A stretch of 64,000 nt of DNA, taken from CAYQMF01 sp964418595. GTDB lineage: Bacteria > Planctomycetota > UBA1135 > UBA2386. The notes under the pieces are model-generated. The model had not been told where the DNA came from, ran no database searches, and saw only the letters and a program-made list of their open reading frames with translations. Made by a program: the position numbers and the translations under genes. Positions 39,166-48,056 of the stretch are shown piece after piece; position 1 is the first letter of the stretch; each line of letters opens with the position of its first letter. The DNA lies in NCBI GenBank assembly GCA_964418595.1, contig CAYQMF010000012.1, forward strand, positions 21,768 to 85,767, in the 5' to 3' direction.

Positions 39166-40208
39166 TTGCCCGCCTCCAGCACGAGGTCGACCTTGGTCAC
39201 GTCCCGCCCACGCTTGTAGGTGAGGCTCACCTTCGTGCCCGGCGCGCGCCTGGCCATCGCCTCGTCGAACTGCCGGCACGTGCGCACGGTCTGCTCGTCG
39301 ACGCGCACGATGAGATCGTCGGCGCGCAGCCCGGCCGCGGCGCCGGGTGAGCCGGCGAGGACCTTCTCGACGTAGGCCGGCGGGGACGTGCGACCCGCGC
39401 CGTGGTCGAAGAGCACGATGCCGTGGAAGGCCGGCACGCCCGGCGCATCGTCGGCGACGTCCTTCGTGACCTTGCCCAGCGTCCAACGCTCGATGTACGC
39501 GCGCAGGTCCTCGACCGGGATCGCCGCCGAGATGTCGGTGTTGGTCTCGCGCGACTGGGCAAGCTTGGCGTTGAGGCCCACCCAGCGCCCCTCGAGGGTG
39601 AACAACCCGCCGCCGCCGTGCCCCGGGTTGTTGGTGGCGTCGGTGATCCACAGCTCGCCGTCGTGGTCGACGTCCTGCAGCCGGTAGCGCAACCCGGTCT
39701 TGGCCTTCGCCACCAGCACGCCGAACGTCGCGGAGACCTTCTCGCTGAACTCCGCGAGCCGGAAGCTGTTGCCCAGCGACACCACGAACGTGCCGTGCGG
39801 CAGCTCGCTCGGATCGGGAATGGGCACGAACGGCAGGTCGCGCCCGGCTTCGATCTTCATCATGCGCACGCCGAGCTTGTTCTCCGCCGGCAGCAACTGC
39901 GCGTCGTGCACCGAGCCGTCGGCGAGGACGACGCGGGTCTGGCCTTCCTGCAGGAGCACCTGGTCGAGGGTGAGGATGTGCCCCTTCGCGCTGACGATCA
40001 CCCCCGACGCGTACGACTGGATCGTGGCCAGGCCCGACGCGCCGTGGACCTTCACCACCGCCGGCAGAAGGGCGTCGATGGTCTTCTCGACCGCGGTCCG
40101 CGGGGCCCGCTCCGCGAAGGAATAGGCGTCGGCGGCCGGGCGCTGGGCGAGGCCCGGCGAAGCGATCGACGCCAGCGCGAGCAGGAGCGCGAGGGACCTG
40201 GGAAGCAC
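39162..40208 (-). CDS. Trypsin-fold PDZ protein lacking catalytic residues (copy 1)
   Basis: A 348-residue exported protein starting at GTG 40208 with signal VLPRSLALLLALASIASPGLAQ. The trypsin-like fold has AVVKVHGASGLATIQSYASG and GVIVSAKGHILTL, where HtrA proteases have the catalytic His. The Ser site reads NNPGHGGGGLF instead of GNSGGP. The C-terminal PDZ domain (about 250-335) has VLAGSPGAAAGLRADDLIVRVDE. Like its neighbour it is a predicted pseudoprotease. The two are only moderately alike, so they are probably an old duplication that may work as a pair in the periplasm. Confidence 0.82.
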   Translation of the reverse strand: MLPRSLALLLALASIASPGLAQRPAADAYSFAERAPRTAVEKTIDALLPAVVKVHGASGLATIQSYASGVIVSAKGHILTLDQVLLQEGQTRVVLADGSVHDAQLLPAENKLGVRMMKIEAGRDLPFVPIPDPSELPHGTFVVSLGNSFRLAEFSEKVSATFGVLVAKAKTGLRYRLQDVDHDGELWITDATNNPGHGGGGLFTLEGRWVGLNAKLAQSRETNTDISAAIPVEDLRAYIERWTLGKVTKDVADDAPGVPAFHGIVLFDHGAGRTSPPAYVEKVLAGSPGAAAGLRADDLIVRVDEQTVRTCRQFDEAMARRAPGTKVSLTYKRGRDVTKVDLVLEAGK

Positions 40209-40246
40209 GGCGAGGAATGTAGCGCGGCCGACGCCGCCGCGCCGCC

Positions 40247-41716
40247 TCAGCGTCGCTGCACCCGCACGACGGGGAAGCCGGCGTCCGCGAACGGCTCCAC
40301 GCGATAGCGCTGTGCGAGATGCTCCTGCCGGAAGCGACGCACCTCGGGCGTTGCCATCGCATCGAGGAGCTTCATGGCCTCCGGCGTGATCCACACTGCG
40401 TGCCCCGCGTCGAGGTACGGTGCGACCCAGGCGTCGAACTCGGCGCACAGGCCTTCGTAGCCGCGCAGGATCGCCTCGGCCAGGGCGTGGATGGGACGCG
40501 GAACGGCGGCCGGGATGTCGCGCAGGGTCTGGTTGACCTCGGCCGCGGTGAAGCAGATCACGAGCGCGCGGTCCGTCCCGACCGCCGGGCGAAGGACGCG
40601 GGTCCAGTTGGGATCGTCGCGCGCGCGGTCGTGCCACGCCACCTGACCGATGGCCAGGGCGAGCGCTCCGACGATCGCCGCGACCTGTGCCCGCCGCGGC
40701 CACCAGCCGACCACGAGCACCGCCGCCGGCCACGCAAACGGCAGGAGGTACGCGCCGCGCTCGTCGAGTTCGCGGTGCAACAACAGCCATGAAAGACCGA
40801 GCAACGGCGCGATGCCGAGCAGCAGCCCGAGCGCCAGCCGTCGCCGCGCCGCGACGCCGAGCGCCGCGAGCGTCGCCAGCGACAGCGGCAGGAAGGGCAG
40901 GCCCCACTCGCGCCAGAACACGGCGAGCACCTCGTGCGGCAGCCACGGCACGCGCGGCCCCCAGTAGGCGATCGCCGAGTCGATCATCTCGCGCATACTG
41001 CCCGACGCTCCGGCAGCGTCCGCCGTGCACCGGCCGATGACGAAGGTGAGCAATGCGTGCGCGGCCAGCGTCGCGCCGAACTTGCGCAGACCCGGCCAGC
41101 GGCCGAGCCCCCAAGCCAGCGCCGGCAGCAACCAGAGCAGGAAGTGCCCCGAGGTGTGCACGCCGCTGGCGACGGCGGTGGCGACGCCGAGCACGACGAA
41201 ACGGCCAACGCCAGGCTTCGGCATCGACGACCCGACGGCCCGCGCCCACAACCAGAACGCGAGCCCCATCGGCGCGAAGAACACGCCGTGCAGCTCCACC
41301 ACCGTGCCGAAGAACACCACTGCCGGCATCGCGCAGGCGAGCAGCGTCGCGCAACGCGCGGCCGTGCGCGGAAGCCCCAGCGCGACGCTCGCCCGGTGCA
41401 GCCAAAGCGCCCCGAGCGCCACCCCGAGCGCCGACGCGAGGCGCAGCGCCTGGAACGGCGTCAGCCCCAGTGGCGCGAGCCACGCATGCCAGCGCAGCAT
41501 CCACGGCAGGTAGAGGGGGTGGCTGTAGTTCGCGTCGGAGCCGTCGCGCACCATGCCGAGCACGTGCTGCGCGTCGTAGCCATGGAAGGCTCGCTGGCGC
41601 AGCAGGAGGACCAACGCGAGGACGACGAGGGCGAGGATCCACGCGTCGCGCCAGTTTCCCGACTCATCGACTGCCACCGCGCGATCGTGGGTGTCCTGGC
41701 GCTGCGGCGCGGGCAT
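40247..41716 (-). CDS. Polytopic membrane protein, GT-C/PMT-like
   Basis: A 489-residue integral membrane protein with about ten helices, among them WILALVVLALVLLLRQ, LRLASALGVALGALWLH and LGLLLGIAPLLGLSWLLLH. A first loop reads FHGYDAQHVLGMVRDGSD, where GT-C glycosyltransferases often place acidic residues, and it contains several His residues in helix 4-5 (SGVHTSGHFLLWL). The C-terminal soluble part (about 370-489) is a globular domain. GT-C-type sugar or lipid-linked transfer is a weak inference from topology. It overlaps nothing and starts 54 bp downstream of the stop of the secreted-protein gene at 41770. Confidence 0.65.
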   Translation of the reverse strand: MPAPQRQDTHDRAVAVDESGNWRDAWILALVVLALVLLLRQRAFHGYDAQHVLGMVRDGSDANYSHPLYLPWMLRWHAWLAPLGLTPFQALRLASALGVALGALWLHRASVALGLPRTAARCATLLACAMPAVVFFGTVVELHGVFFAPMGLAFWLWARAVGSSMPKPGVGRFVVLGVATAVASGVHTSGHFLLWLLPALAWGLGRWPGLRKFGATLAAHALLTFVIGRCTADAAGASGSMREMIDSAIAYWGPRVPWLPHEVLAVFWREWGLPFLPLSLATLAALGVAARRRLALGLLLGIAPLLGLSWLLLHRELDERGAYLLPFAWPAAVLVVGWWPRRAQVAAIVGALALAIGQVAWHDRARDDPNWTRVLRPAVGTDRALVICFTAAEVNQTLRDIPAAVPRPIHALAEAILRGYEGLCAEFDAWVAPYLDAGHAVWITPEAMKLLDAMATPEVRRFRQEHLAQRYRVEPFADAGFPVVRVQRR

Positions 41717-41769
41717 GGCGTGGTCATAGAGCGATGCAGGTCCTCGGTCCACAGCACGATGCGGACCAG

Positions 41770-42762
41770 CTATTGGAACGTCGTTGCGTTCGCGTTGGTG
41801 ACCGCCAGCCGGATCAGGCTGTTGTCGATCACCGCGGCCTGGATCCAGACCGTCGCCCCGAAACGGCGGATCGGGTCGGCCACTTTCAGGTCCGCGCGAC
41901 CGTTGCCGTCGAGGAACAACGTGGCGAGCGGGATGGAGCCGGGACCGGCGTGGATCGACCCGAGGATGAATGGCGCGTGCACCGGCTGCGGCAGCAGTTG
42001 GGGCACGAGGAACACGCGGGCGATGCCGTTCCCGTAGGTCAGACCCCCGTCCACGTGCGTCGACCAGCCGTGCGTGCCGAACGGCGGGAACATCCCGCCC
42101 GCCCCGCGGATGAACTCGCTCGTACCGGCGACGAACACGCCGTTCTGGACGATGGGGCCTTCGGAGAGCAGGGCAATGCGCCAACTGCGTGGCGGGACCG
42201 GATGATTGGCGGCGCCCGCCGCACCGTTGATCTCCCAGGCGTGGTCCTGGCGGTGCGGGCCCACATGCTGCTCGAGAGTCGCCATGTGCACCGACAAGCC
42301 GTCGGCGCTCCAAGCGGGGTTGGCCGCGACCGACAGCCCGGCGGCGACGAAGCCATCGCTAGGGATGGCGCACGGCGTCACGAAGCGAGTGGTCACCGTC
42401 CAAGCCATGGGGCCGGCTGCCGGAGGCAGCCGCAGCACGCCCGAACTGCACAGGACGCCGCGGCTGCCGGTGGCCGGTCCCGCGGGGTCCGTGCCCGAGC
42501 GCACGAGGACCTCGTAGGCGTCCTGGATAGCGGCGTTCTGGTCCTGCAGCACGTAGCGCACGCCGCGGAGGAACGCGCCGGGGACACCCACGCTGCCGAT
42601 GGCACGCCACTGCGACGCGTGAAACCCCTGCAGCAGTTCGCCGGTGCCGGTACCGAGGCTGCCTCGGGAGGTGAAGTTGGTGCTCCCGGGGTAGATCTCG
42701 ATGACCTGGGCGGAGAGCACTGGCACCAGGGCGAGGAGCAGACCGAGAACGGGTACTCGCAT
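41770..42762 (-). CDS. Secreted beta-rich protein with shared C-terminal tail
   Basis: A 330-residue exported protein (signal: MRVPVLGLLLALVPVLSAQ) of predicted beta-sandwich type. The body has alternating beta segments such as RGVRYVLQDQNAAIQDAYEV and LSVHMATLEQHVGPHRQDH. The last 43 residues (GRADLKVADPIRRFGATVWI, then QAAVIDNSLIRLAVTNANAT) match the tail of the proteins at 36051 and 53836. No catalytic motif was seen. It is probably a surface protein of this planctomycete lineage. Confidence 0.72.
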   Translation of the reverse strand: MRVPVLGLLLALVPVLSAQVIEIYPGSTNFTSRGSLGTGTGELLQGFHASQWRAIGSVGVPGAFLRGVRYVLQDQNAAIQDAYEVLVRSGTDPAGPATGSRGVLCSSGVLRLPPAAGPMAWTVTTRFVTPCAIPSDGFVAAGLSVAANPAWSADGLSVHMATLEQHVGPHRQDHAWEINGAAGAANHPVPPRSWRIALLSEGPIVQNGVFVAGTSEFIRGAGGMFPPFGTHGWSTHVDGGLTYGNGIARVFLVPQLLPQPVHAPFILGSIHAGPGSIPLATLFLDGNGRADLKVADPIRRFGATVWIQAAVIDNSLIRLAVTNANATTFQ

Positions 42763-42820
42763 GCGGGCACTCTTGTCAGAGAGACGACGGGCCGGGGCCC
42801 GCTCGTAGGGGGAGAACGCT

Positions 42821-42836
42821 GGTCAGATTAGACCCC
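42821..42836. repeat. Possible REP-type element GGTC-agatta-GACCCC
   Basis: A short inverted repeat GGTC/GACC with a 6-nt loop and a GACCCC end. It resembles REP-like ggggtc-type elements associated with TnpA-REP transposases. It is a single copy within this window; identity is uncertain. Confidence 0.25.
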
Positions 42837-42940
42837 GCGCCCCTGCAGGTTACCCGGGCCACCGGGAAACGCGCGCCGCTGGACAACGGTGGCGCCGCCA
42901 GCCCACCGCCAACGGTGGCGCAGATGTCCGACCCCGAGTC

Positions 42941-43174
42941 GTGACGCGCGGCCGTCGCGGCGGGGCCTGCGGGCTCGACCGCGAGCTTCAATTCCGCAAG
43001 GAGCACCCGCATCGTCGTGCGGAGTTGATCGTCATCGGCCATCTCACCAAGCACTTCGGCCCGCCCGCCGCCACGGTCGTCGAACGTCTCTGTACCGCCA
43101 GCTCCGCAGACATCGACCGCTGGGCCGACGCCGTCCTCAGCGCACCAACTCTCGACGCGGTGTTCGGCGACTGA
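42941..43174 (+). pseudogene. C-terminal remnant of a DUF4351-type protein
   Basis: A 77-codon frame whose last 50 residues (HLTKHFGPPAATVVERLCTA, then SSADIDRWADAVLSAPTLDAVF) follow the DUF4351 pattern: L-x-x-R/H-F-G, then a helix with ERLxxAS, then LDRWAD-VL-A-SLDEVF. DUF4351 is normally the C-terminal part of longer Rpn/PD-(D/E)XK nuclease-like proteins. Here the N-terminal nuclease part is absent and the first 27 codons look random. It is thus a fragment left from a mobile-type gene. Confidence 0.5.
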
Positions 43175-43244
43175 CGACCCGGGTTCTCGCCGCGCCTCAC
43201 CAATCCCGTCCGCGAACGCTTCTCGAACCGACCCGGCCCCGCCG

Positions 43245-45254
43245 CTACCGTCGCCGACCGCTCCAGCGCAGCATCTGGTCGGCGAGGTCGCAGGGGTACC
43301 ACACCTGAACGTCGACGATCTTGCCGGCGGCGTCGGTCTTCGCCTTCAGCTCCGGCTGGACGAAGCCGGTGACCGACGGCAGGTTCAAGGACGCGAGTCG
43401 CGCGAGGACCTCCTTGTGCACGGCGGGATCGACCTTCGTTCCGTAGGTCTCGACCAGGCTCTTGCCGGCCTTGAAGTCGCCGACCGCCTTGATGCGCATG
43501 ACCTCGGCGAGGAGCTTGCCGCAGCCCTCGCGGTAGGCGGGGATCGAGACCACGCGGTAGAAGACCTTGCCGTCGCGGTGCTCGACCGCGATCGCGCCGG
43601 TGTTCTGCATCAGCCAGTGGACGATCATCTGGCGGTTGCGCATGTGGTCCTCCTCGACCTTGCCGCCGGGCGGCACGCGGCGGAGCTGCACGAGCGCGTT
43701 GCGGGTGTAGGCCTCGTACTTGGCGAGCACGGCATCGTCGTCCGGCACGAGCCCCATCTGCTTCAGCTTCGGATCGGCGATCCAGTACAGCCCCACCAGA
43801 TCGGCGCGCGCCTCCTCCAGCGTCGAGTAGTAGGTGCCGAGGATCTGGGCCGGGTTCGCCACGCTGTCGAGCACCTGACCCGACGCGTGCCCGACGACCT
43901 CGTGCAGGTTGGTGTGCAGGTCGTCCATCGCCGCGGCGTGCTGCGCGGCGCGCGCGGCCTCCTGCGGCGTGAACGCGAACTCCGTGGCCGAACCCTTGCC
44001 GGAGGTCTTGTCGTAGGCCTCGACGACGTTGCTGAGGTTGACCGACTTGCTGCCGTAGTCGCGACGGATGTCGGCCTCGTTGGGCAGGTTCACACCGATC
44101 GGCGTGATCGGGCCACAGTCGCCGGTCTCCGTGATCACGGAGATCGCGCGCGCGGAGATGCCCTTGACCTCCTTCTTCTTGAAGCGGTCCTCCCACGGCA
44201 TGCGGTCCTCGAACCACTGCGTCTCCTCCGCCAGCGCCGCGATGGCGTGGGTCTTGGCCTCGTTGCGGAAGGAGATCACCGCCTGCCACGCGCCCTTGAT
44301 GCCGCGCACGTCGAGGTAGACCTCGATGAAGCCGATGGCGAAGTCGACCACCGAGTCCTTGTCCTGCACCCAGGCGATGTTGAACGCGCGCCAGTCGGCC
44401 GAATCGCCGGTCTCGTTGTAGCGGATGAGCAGCTCCAGGGCCTTGCGCGTCGGCGCCGGCGCGTGCGGCAGCGCAGCTCGCATGTGCTGGTTCACCGCGG
44501 CGATCTGCTGGCCGTAGTGCCCCGCCGGAACGTCGGCGTTGCCGCTGCGATAGACCTGCTCCTGCAGGACGCCGTCGGCACCCTTCACCACGCGCGAGTT
44601 GAGGCCGTAGCGCTCCTCGAACTTCTCGAAGTCGGCGGTCGCGCAGTTCACGTACAGGTTGTTGCAGCTCGAAGCGACAGGGTCGGCACCGCCCTCCGGG
44701 CTCTTGTCGGTGATCGACACGAAGGTGTGCGGGTCGGTGCAGATGGCGAAGATCTCGTCGGTGGACTTCGCCGGCGCCAACTCCGCCGCGCCGATCGCGA
44801 TGCCCTTGGCCTGCACCGCCGCGAGCGCCGCGTCGAACTGCGCGTGCGTCAGCCGCAGCAGCTCCTTCCTCGTGCTGTGGTTGTCGTGGATGCCGTTGTG
44901 CACCCAGAACAGCATCGTGTAGCGCTCGACCTCGGCACGCACGTCCGCCGGCAGCGCGTCCTTCACGAGCCAGAACGACTCCAGCACGTAGCGGATCGGC
45001 AGCGCGTACGCGAAGCGCTGGTCGATGGCCATGTCGCGCCCGGCGATGGCGGCCTGCACCAGGTGGTAGGCGAGGATCTTGTCGCTCGGCTGCAGCGCGT
45101 CGAAGCCGTCGGCGTAGAGCTGCACGACGGCGCTCGAACCGACGCGACCGAGTTCGTAGCGGCGGTCCGGTTGGGCGTCGGTGCCGGGCGCCTGGCACGC
45201 AGCCAGGGAGATCAAGAGAAGAGCAAGGCAGCGGGGGTTCACCGCCGCAAGCAT
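43245..45254 (-). CDS. M49 family (dipeptidyl-peptidase III-like) zinc peptidase lipoprotein
   Basis: A 669-residue protein with an N-terminal lipoprotein signal (LALLLISLAAC-QAPG). The zinc site is HEVVGH at about 451-456, the HExxGH motif of the M49 family, and the second motif EEARAD at about 480 supplies the third ligand. The size (about 650-700) and the segment order match DPP III-type metallopeptidases, which remove dipeptides from the N terminus of short peptides. ATG 45254 gives a cleaner signal than the GTG at 45272. It is probably anchored in the outer membrane or periplasm. It lies downstream of the small TPR-like secreted protein on the same strand. Confidence 0.85.
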   Translation of the reverse strand: MLAAVNPRCLALLLISLAACQAPGTDAQPDRRYELGRVGSSAVVQLYADGFDALQPSDKILAYHLVQAAIAGRDMAIDQRFAYALPIRYVLESFWLVKDALPADVRAEVERYTMLFWVHNGIHDNHSTRKELLRLTHAQFDAALAAVQAKGIAIGAAELAPAKSTDEIFAICTDPHTFVSITDKSPEGGADPVASSCNNLYVNCATADFEKFEERYGLNSRVVKGADGVLQEQVYRSGNADVPAGHYGQQIAAVNQHMRAALPHAPAPTRKALELLIRYNETGDSADWRAFNIAWVQDKDSVVDFAIGFIEVYLDVRGIKGAWQAVISFRNEAKTHAIAALAEETQWFEDRMPWEDRFKKKEVKGISARAISVITETGDCGPITPIGVNLPNEADIRRDYGSKSVNLSNVVEAYDKTSGKGSATEFAFTPQEAARAAQHAAAMDDLHTNLHEVVGHASGQVLDSVANPAQILGTYYSTLEEARADLVGLYWIADPKLKQMGLVPDDDAVLAKYEAYTRNALVQLRRVPPGGKVEEDHMRNRQMIVHWLMQNTGAIAVEHRDGKVFYRVVSIPAYREGCGKLLAEVMRIKAVGDFKAGKSLVETYGTKVDPAVHKEVLARLASLNLPSVTGFVQPELKAKTDAAGKIVDVQVWYPCDLADQMLRWSGRRR

Positions 45255-45300
45255 CCGTGCCGGGGCCGGCACGATCCAGCGACAGGTCAGGCGGCGCGCG

Positions 45301-46266
45301 TCAGAAGCCGTAGCCGCTGGTGAGGCGCGCGTGCACGATCAGGTCCTGGGTGTGCTGGCAGCCGCCGCCGGCCGGGTCGAGCGCGCAGGCCTTGGCGTTG
45401 TACTCCTCCGCCTGGTTGACGCTGCGCCGCTGCACGAAGGTGCGCGCGAGCGCGACGTAGTGGCCCGACAGCTTGTCGCGCACGCGGACGCGGGCGGCGG
45501 CGAAGGTCTCCGCGCCCGCGCTCCCCTGCTCCGGCATGAGCTTGCCGAGTTCGCGCCAGGCGGCTTCGAGGTGGGCGACCGCCTGCTGGCGCAGGCGCTG
45601 CTCCTTCACCGTGAAGCCGACCGACGCCGGCAGCTCGATCTGATCGGCCGCGGTCTCGTGGCGCTGCGCGAGATCCAGCGCGCGGCGCAGGGCCGGCTCC
45701 GGCGCGGCAGTGGCCGCGGTCTCGCCGCGCCCGCGCGCCACGGCCTCGCGCACCAGCGCTGCGGCCGGGCCCGCGGACGGCGTGTCGCGGTAGCGGTCGA
45801 CCACCACCTGCGCGTTGAGCTTGGCCGCCGCCCATCGCCCTTCGTCGAGCGCGGTCTGCGCGTCGACGACGATCTTCTGCGCCGTCTCGGCCCGCACTGC
45901 GGCGATGCGCTGGGCAACGGAGACCTGCAGGCGCGGATCGAGCACGGCCGCCTGCTTGAACGCCGCGATGGCGTGCGATGGCAGGCCGAGCTTCGCGCTG
46001 CGCTCGCCGAGCTGCAGCAGCGCCCGCGGGTCGTCTTCCGCCGTGCGCTGCGCGAGGAGCGCATACGCCGCGCGCGGATCGAGATCGCCGAGTGCGACCT
46101 GCCGGCGCGGCGCGTCGGCGTCGACGGCCTCGATCGTCACGCGCTCGGCGTCGATCGAGAGCACGCGGCCCTCGACGATCTCGCCGGAGCGGAGTTCGAT
46201 GGCCTGGGACGGGAGGGGAAGCGTGAACAGCGCCACGCCGGTCGTGATGGTGAGCAGGAGTCGCAT
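45301..46266 (-). CDS. Secreted helical protein of unknown function
   Basis: A 321-residue exported protein (signal: MRLLLTITTGVALFTLPLPSQA). A short N-terminal beta part (ELRSGEIVEGRVLSIDAERV) resembles the small secreted modules that precede TPR-like regions in this lineage. The rest is alpha-helical and Ala/Arg/Gln-rich, with TPR-like pairs (AIAAFKQAAVLDPRLQ, AEEYNAKACALDPAGG). There is no catalytic motif. It lies between the sulfatase and the M49 peptidase on the same strand and could be cotranscribed with both. Confidence 0.68.
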   Translation of the reverse strand: MRLLLTITTGVALFTLPLPSQAIELRSGEIVEGRVLSIDAERVTIEAVDADAPRRQVALGDLDPRAAYALLAQRTAEDDPRALLQLGERSAKLGLPSHAIAAFKQAAVLDPRLQVSVAQRIAAVRAETAQKIVVDAQTALDEGRWAAAKLNAQVVVDRYRDTPSAGPAAALVREAVARGRGETAATAAPEPALRRALDLAQRHETAADQIELPASVGFTVKEQRLRQQAVAHLEAAWRELGKLMPEQGSAGAETFAAARVRVRDKLSGHYVALARTFVQRRSVNQAEEYNAKACALDPAGGGCQHTQDLIVHARLTSGYGF

Positions 46267-46315
46267 GATCGGTCGGCATCCGATGCCGGGCGCGCGCGGC
46301 CGTTTCGCACCGCGC

Positions 46316-47917
46316 TCACCAGGCCTTCTTCTGCGCGTCTTTCGCCAGCGCGAGTTGCGCCGCCCACTCCCGCTCCCAGATGGCCGCCATCTCCCGCACG
46401 CGCTGCGGGTGCTCCGCCGCGAGGTCGTTCGTCTCGCCGCGATCGGTCGCGAGGTCGTAGAGAGCCCAGGCCGTCGGCGCTGGCTTGCTCGCCACGAGCT
46501 TCCAGTCGCCCCCGCGCAGCGCGCGGTTGCCCGCGTGCTGGAAGAACAGGAAGTCGCGCTCGATCGACACGTCGGCGGCGAACGCCGGCACGAGGCTGCG
46601 CCCTGGAAACGCCGGTGCGCCCTCGCGCGGCGGCGGCGTGAGCCCCGCGAGCTGCAGCAGGGTCGGGACGAAGTCGATCACGTGGCCGGGGGCGCTGCGC
46701 AGTTCACCGCGCGCGACGATGCCGCGCGGCCAGTGCACGACCAGGGGCGTGCTGATCCCGCCCTCGTGCGTCCAGATCTTGTGGCGGCGCAGCGGCGTGT
46801 TCGCCGCCGTCGACCAGCCCGGACCGAGGCACAGGAAGCTCGCCGCCGAGCCCGGCGCGGCGGCCGGATCATGGCCATCACCGCGCACCAGGATCTCCGC
46901 GCTGGCGCCGTTGTCGGAGAGCACGAAGATCGCGGTGTCCTCGAGTTCGTCGTGCGCACGCAACCACGCGACCACGCGGCCGACCTCCTGGTCGACGCGG
47001 TCCACCATCGCTGCGTGCACCTCCATCTTGGCTGCCTGGAACGCGCGCTGCGCGTCGTCGAGCTCGCTCCACGCCACGGCGTTGCCGACCTCACCCGCGC
47101 CGAGGACCGCACGCTGCTTGGCGTTGCCGCTCGGCGCCTCGAGCTGCGGCTCGCGCTCCGCGAGCGGCCCCCGCGCGAAGCCGAGCTTCGCCATGCGCGC
47201 GTGCCGCGCCGCGCGGATGGCGTCCCACCCCGCGTCGTAGCGGCCGCGGTACTTCGCGATGTCCTGCGGCAGCGCGTGCAGCGGGAAGTGGGGCGCGAAG
47301 AACGCGAGGTACGCGAAGAACGGCTGCGCGTCGTGCTTCGCCTCGTGCTCGGCGAGGAAGCCGAGCATGCGGTCGGTCATCGCCGTCGTCGCGTAGTAGC
47401 CGGCGTCGGGCTCCACCGCCGGCAGCGCGACATCGTCGAGGAAGTGGGTGCGCGGGGCGAAGTAGCGGTCGAAGTCGTTGTTCCAGTACGAGCGATCGAA
47501 CCGCGCCCGGCCGACGGGCGCGTTGTCGTAGCCGGCCCAGACGTGCCACTTGCCGGAGTGGTAGCTGCGGTAGCCGGCGGGCGCGAGCAGCTCCGGCAGC
47601 GTCCGGGTCCACGCCGGCGCGACCCCGCGCGGCTCGACGTTCACCTGCGCCGGGTAGTAGCCTGTGAGCAGCGCGGCGCGCGTCGTCCAGCAACGTGCCG
47701 TGTTGTAGAAGTCGGTGAAGCGCAGGCCGCCGGCCGCGAGCGCGTCGATGTTGGGGGTCTCGATCTCACCGCCTTGGCAGCCGAGGTCGGAGAACCCCAT
47801 GTCGTCGACCAGGATCACGAGGACGTTGGGCCGCGTGGGTTGCGATGCCGCCTGCGCACTGGCGCGCGCAACGGGCAGGACCCAGCAGACCAGAGCGAGG
47901 AGGAGTGGGGCGCGCAT
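46316..47917 (-). CDS. Arylsulfatase-type sulfatase, exported
   Basis: A 533-residue sulfatase with signal peptide (MRAPLLLALVCWVLPVARA). The metal site starts with the Asp pair in VLVILVDDMGFSD (38-39) and continues later with DNGASAE and GGDWKLV. The modification site is C76-W-T-T-R80 followed by AALLTGYYP, where formylglycine sulfatases usually have C-x-P-x-R; the proline is replaced by threonine. It should hydrolyse sulfate esters from polysaccharides if the cysteine is converted to formylglycine. It ends 50 bp before the secreted helical protein gene. Confidence 0.88.
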   Translation of the reverse strand: MRAPLLLALVCWVLPVARASAQAASQPTRPNVLVILVDDMGFSDLGCQGGEIETPNIDALAAGGLRFTDFYNTARCWTTRAALLTGYYPAQVNVEPRGVAPAWTRTLPELLAPAGYRSYHSGKWHVWAGYDNAPVGRARFDRSYWNNDFDRYFAPRTHFLDDVALPAVEPDAGYYATTAMTDRMLGFLAEHEAKHDAQPFFAYLAFFAPHFPLHALPQDIAKYRGRYDAGWDAIRAARHARMAKLGFARGPLAEREPQLEAPSGNAKQRAVLGAGEVGNAVAWSELDDAQRAFQAAKMEVHAAMVDRVDQEVGRVVAWLRAHDELEDTAIFVLSDNGASAEILVRGDGHDPAAAPGSAASFLCLGPGWSTAANTPLRRHKIWTHEGGISTPLVVHWPRGIVARGELRSAPGHVIDFVPTLLQLAGLTPPPREGAPAFPGRSLVPAFAADVSIERDFLFFQHAGNRALRGGDWKLVASKPAPTAWALYDLATDRGETNDLAAEHPQRVREMAAIWEREWAAQLALAKDAQKKAW

Positions 47918-47989
47918 GAGGCGGGCGAGCCTACCGGGACCGCGGTGTGACCCGCCACGGCGGAGCCAACTCCCCGCGGGAATCGCGTA

Positions 47990-48056
47990 ACAACAATAAC
48001 CACATAAGTTTGCAGTGATACGTGGATTCTGAAGTTCGAATCTTCAAAATACATGA
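47990..48056 (+). promoter_or_regulatory. AT-rich promoter region with palindrome
   Basis: About 65 bp of clearly AT-rich sequence in a GC-rich genome lies directly before the DUF4143 ATPase. It includes TGAAG-TTCGAAT-CTTCA (48030-48046), an inverted repeat around a TTCGAA core. It is probably the promoter/operator of the ATPase gene and perhaps a mark of horizontal transfer. Confidence 0.45.

Noticed and set aside
38913..39350. 145-codon + strand frame with many Arg/Ala
   Set aside because: Lies across the overlap of the two pseudoprotease genes on the other strand; no coding character.
43416..45323. 635-codon frame on the + strand
   Set aside because: Exact antisense of the M49 peptidase gene, whose zinc motif and signal peptide show the real strand.
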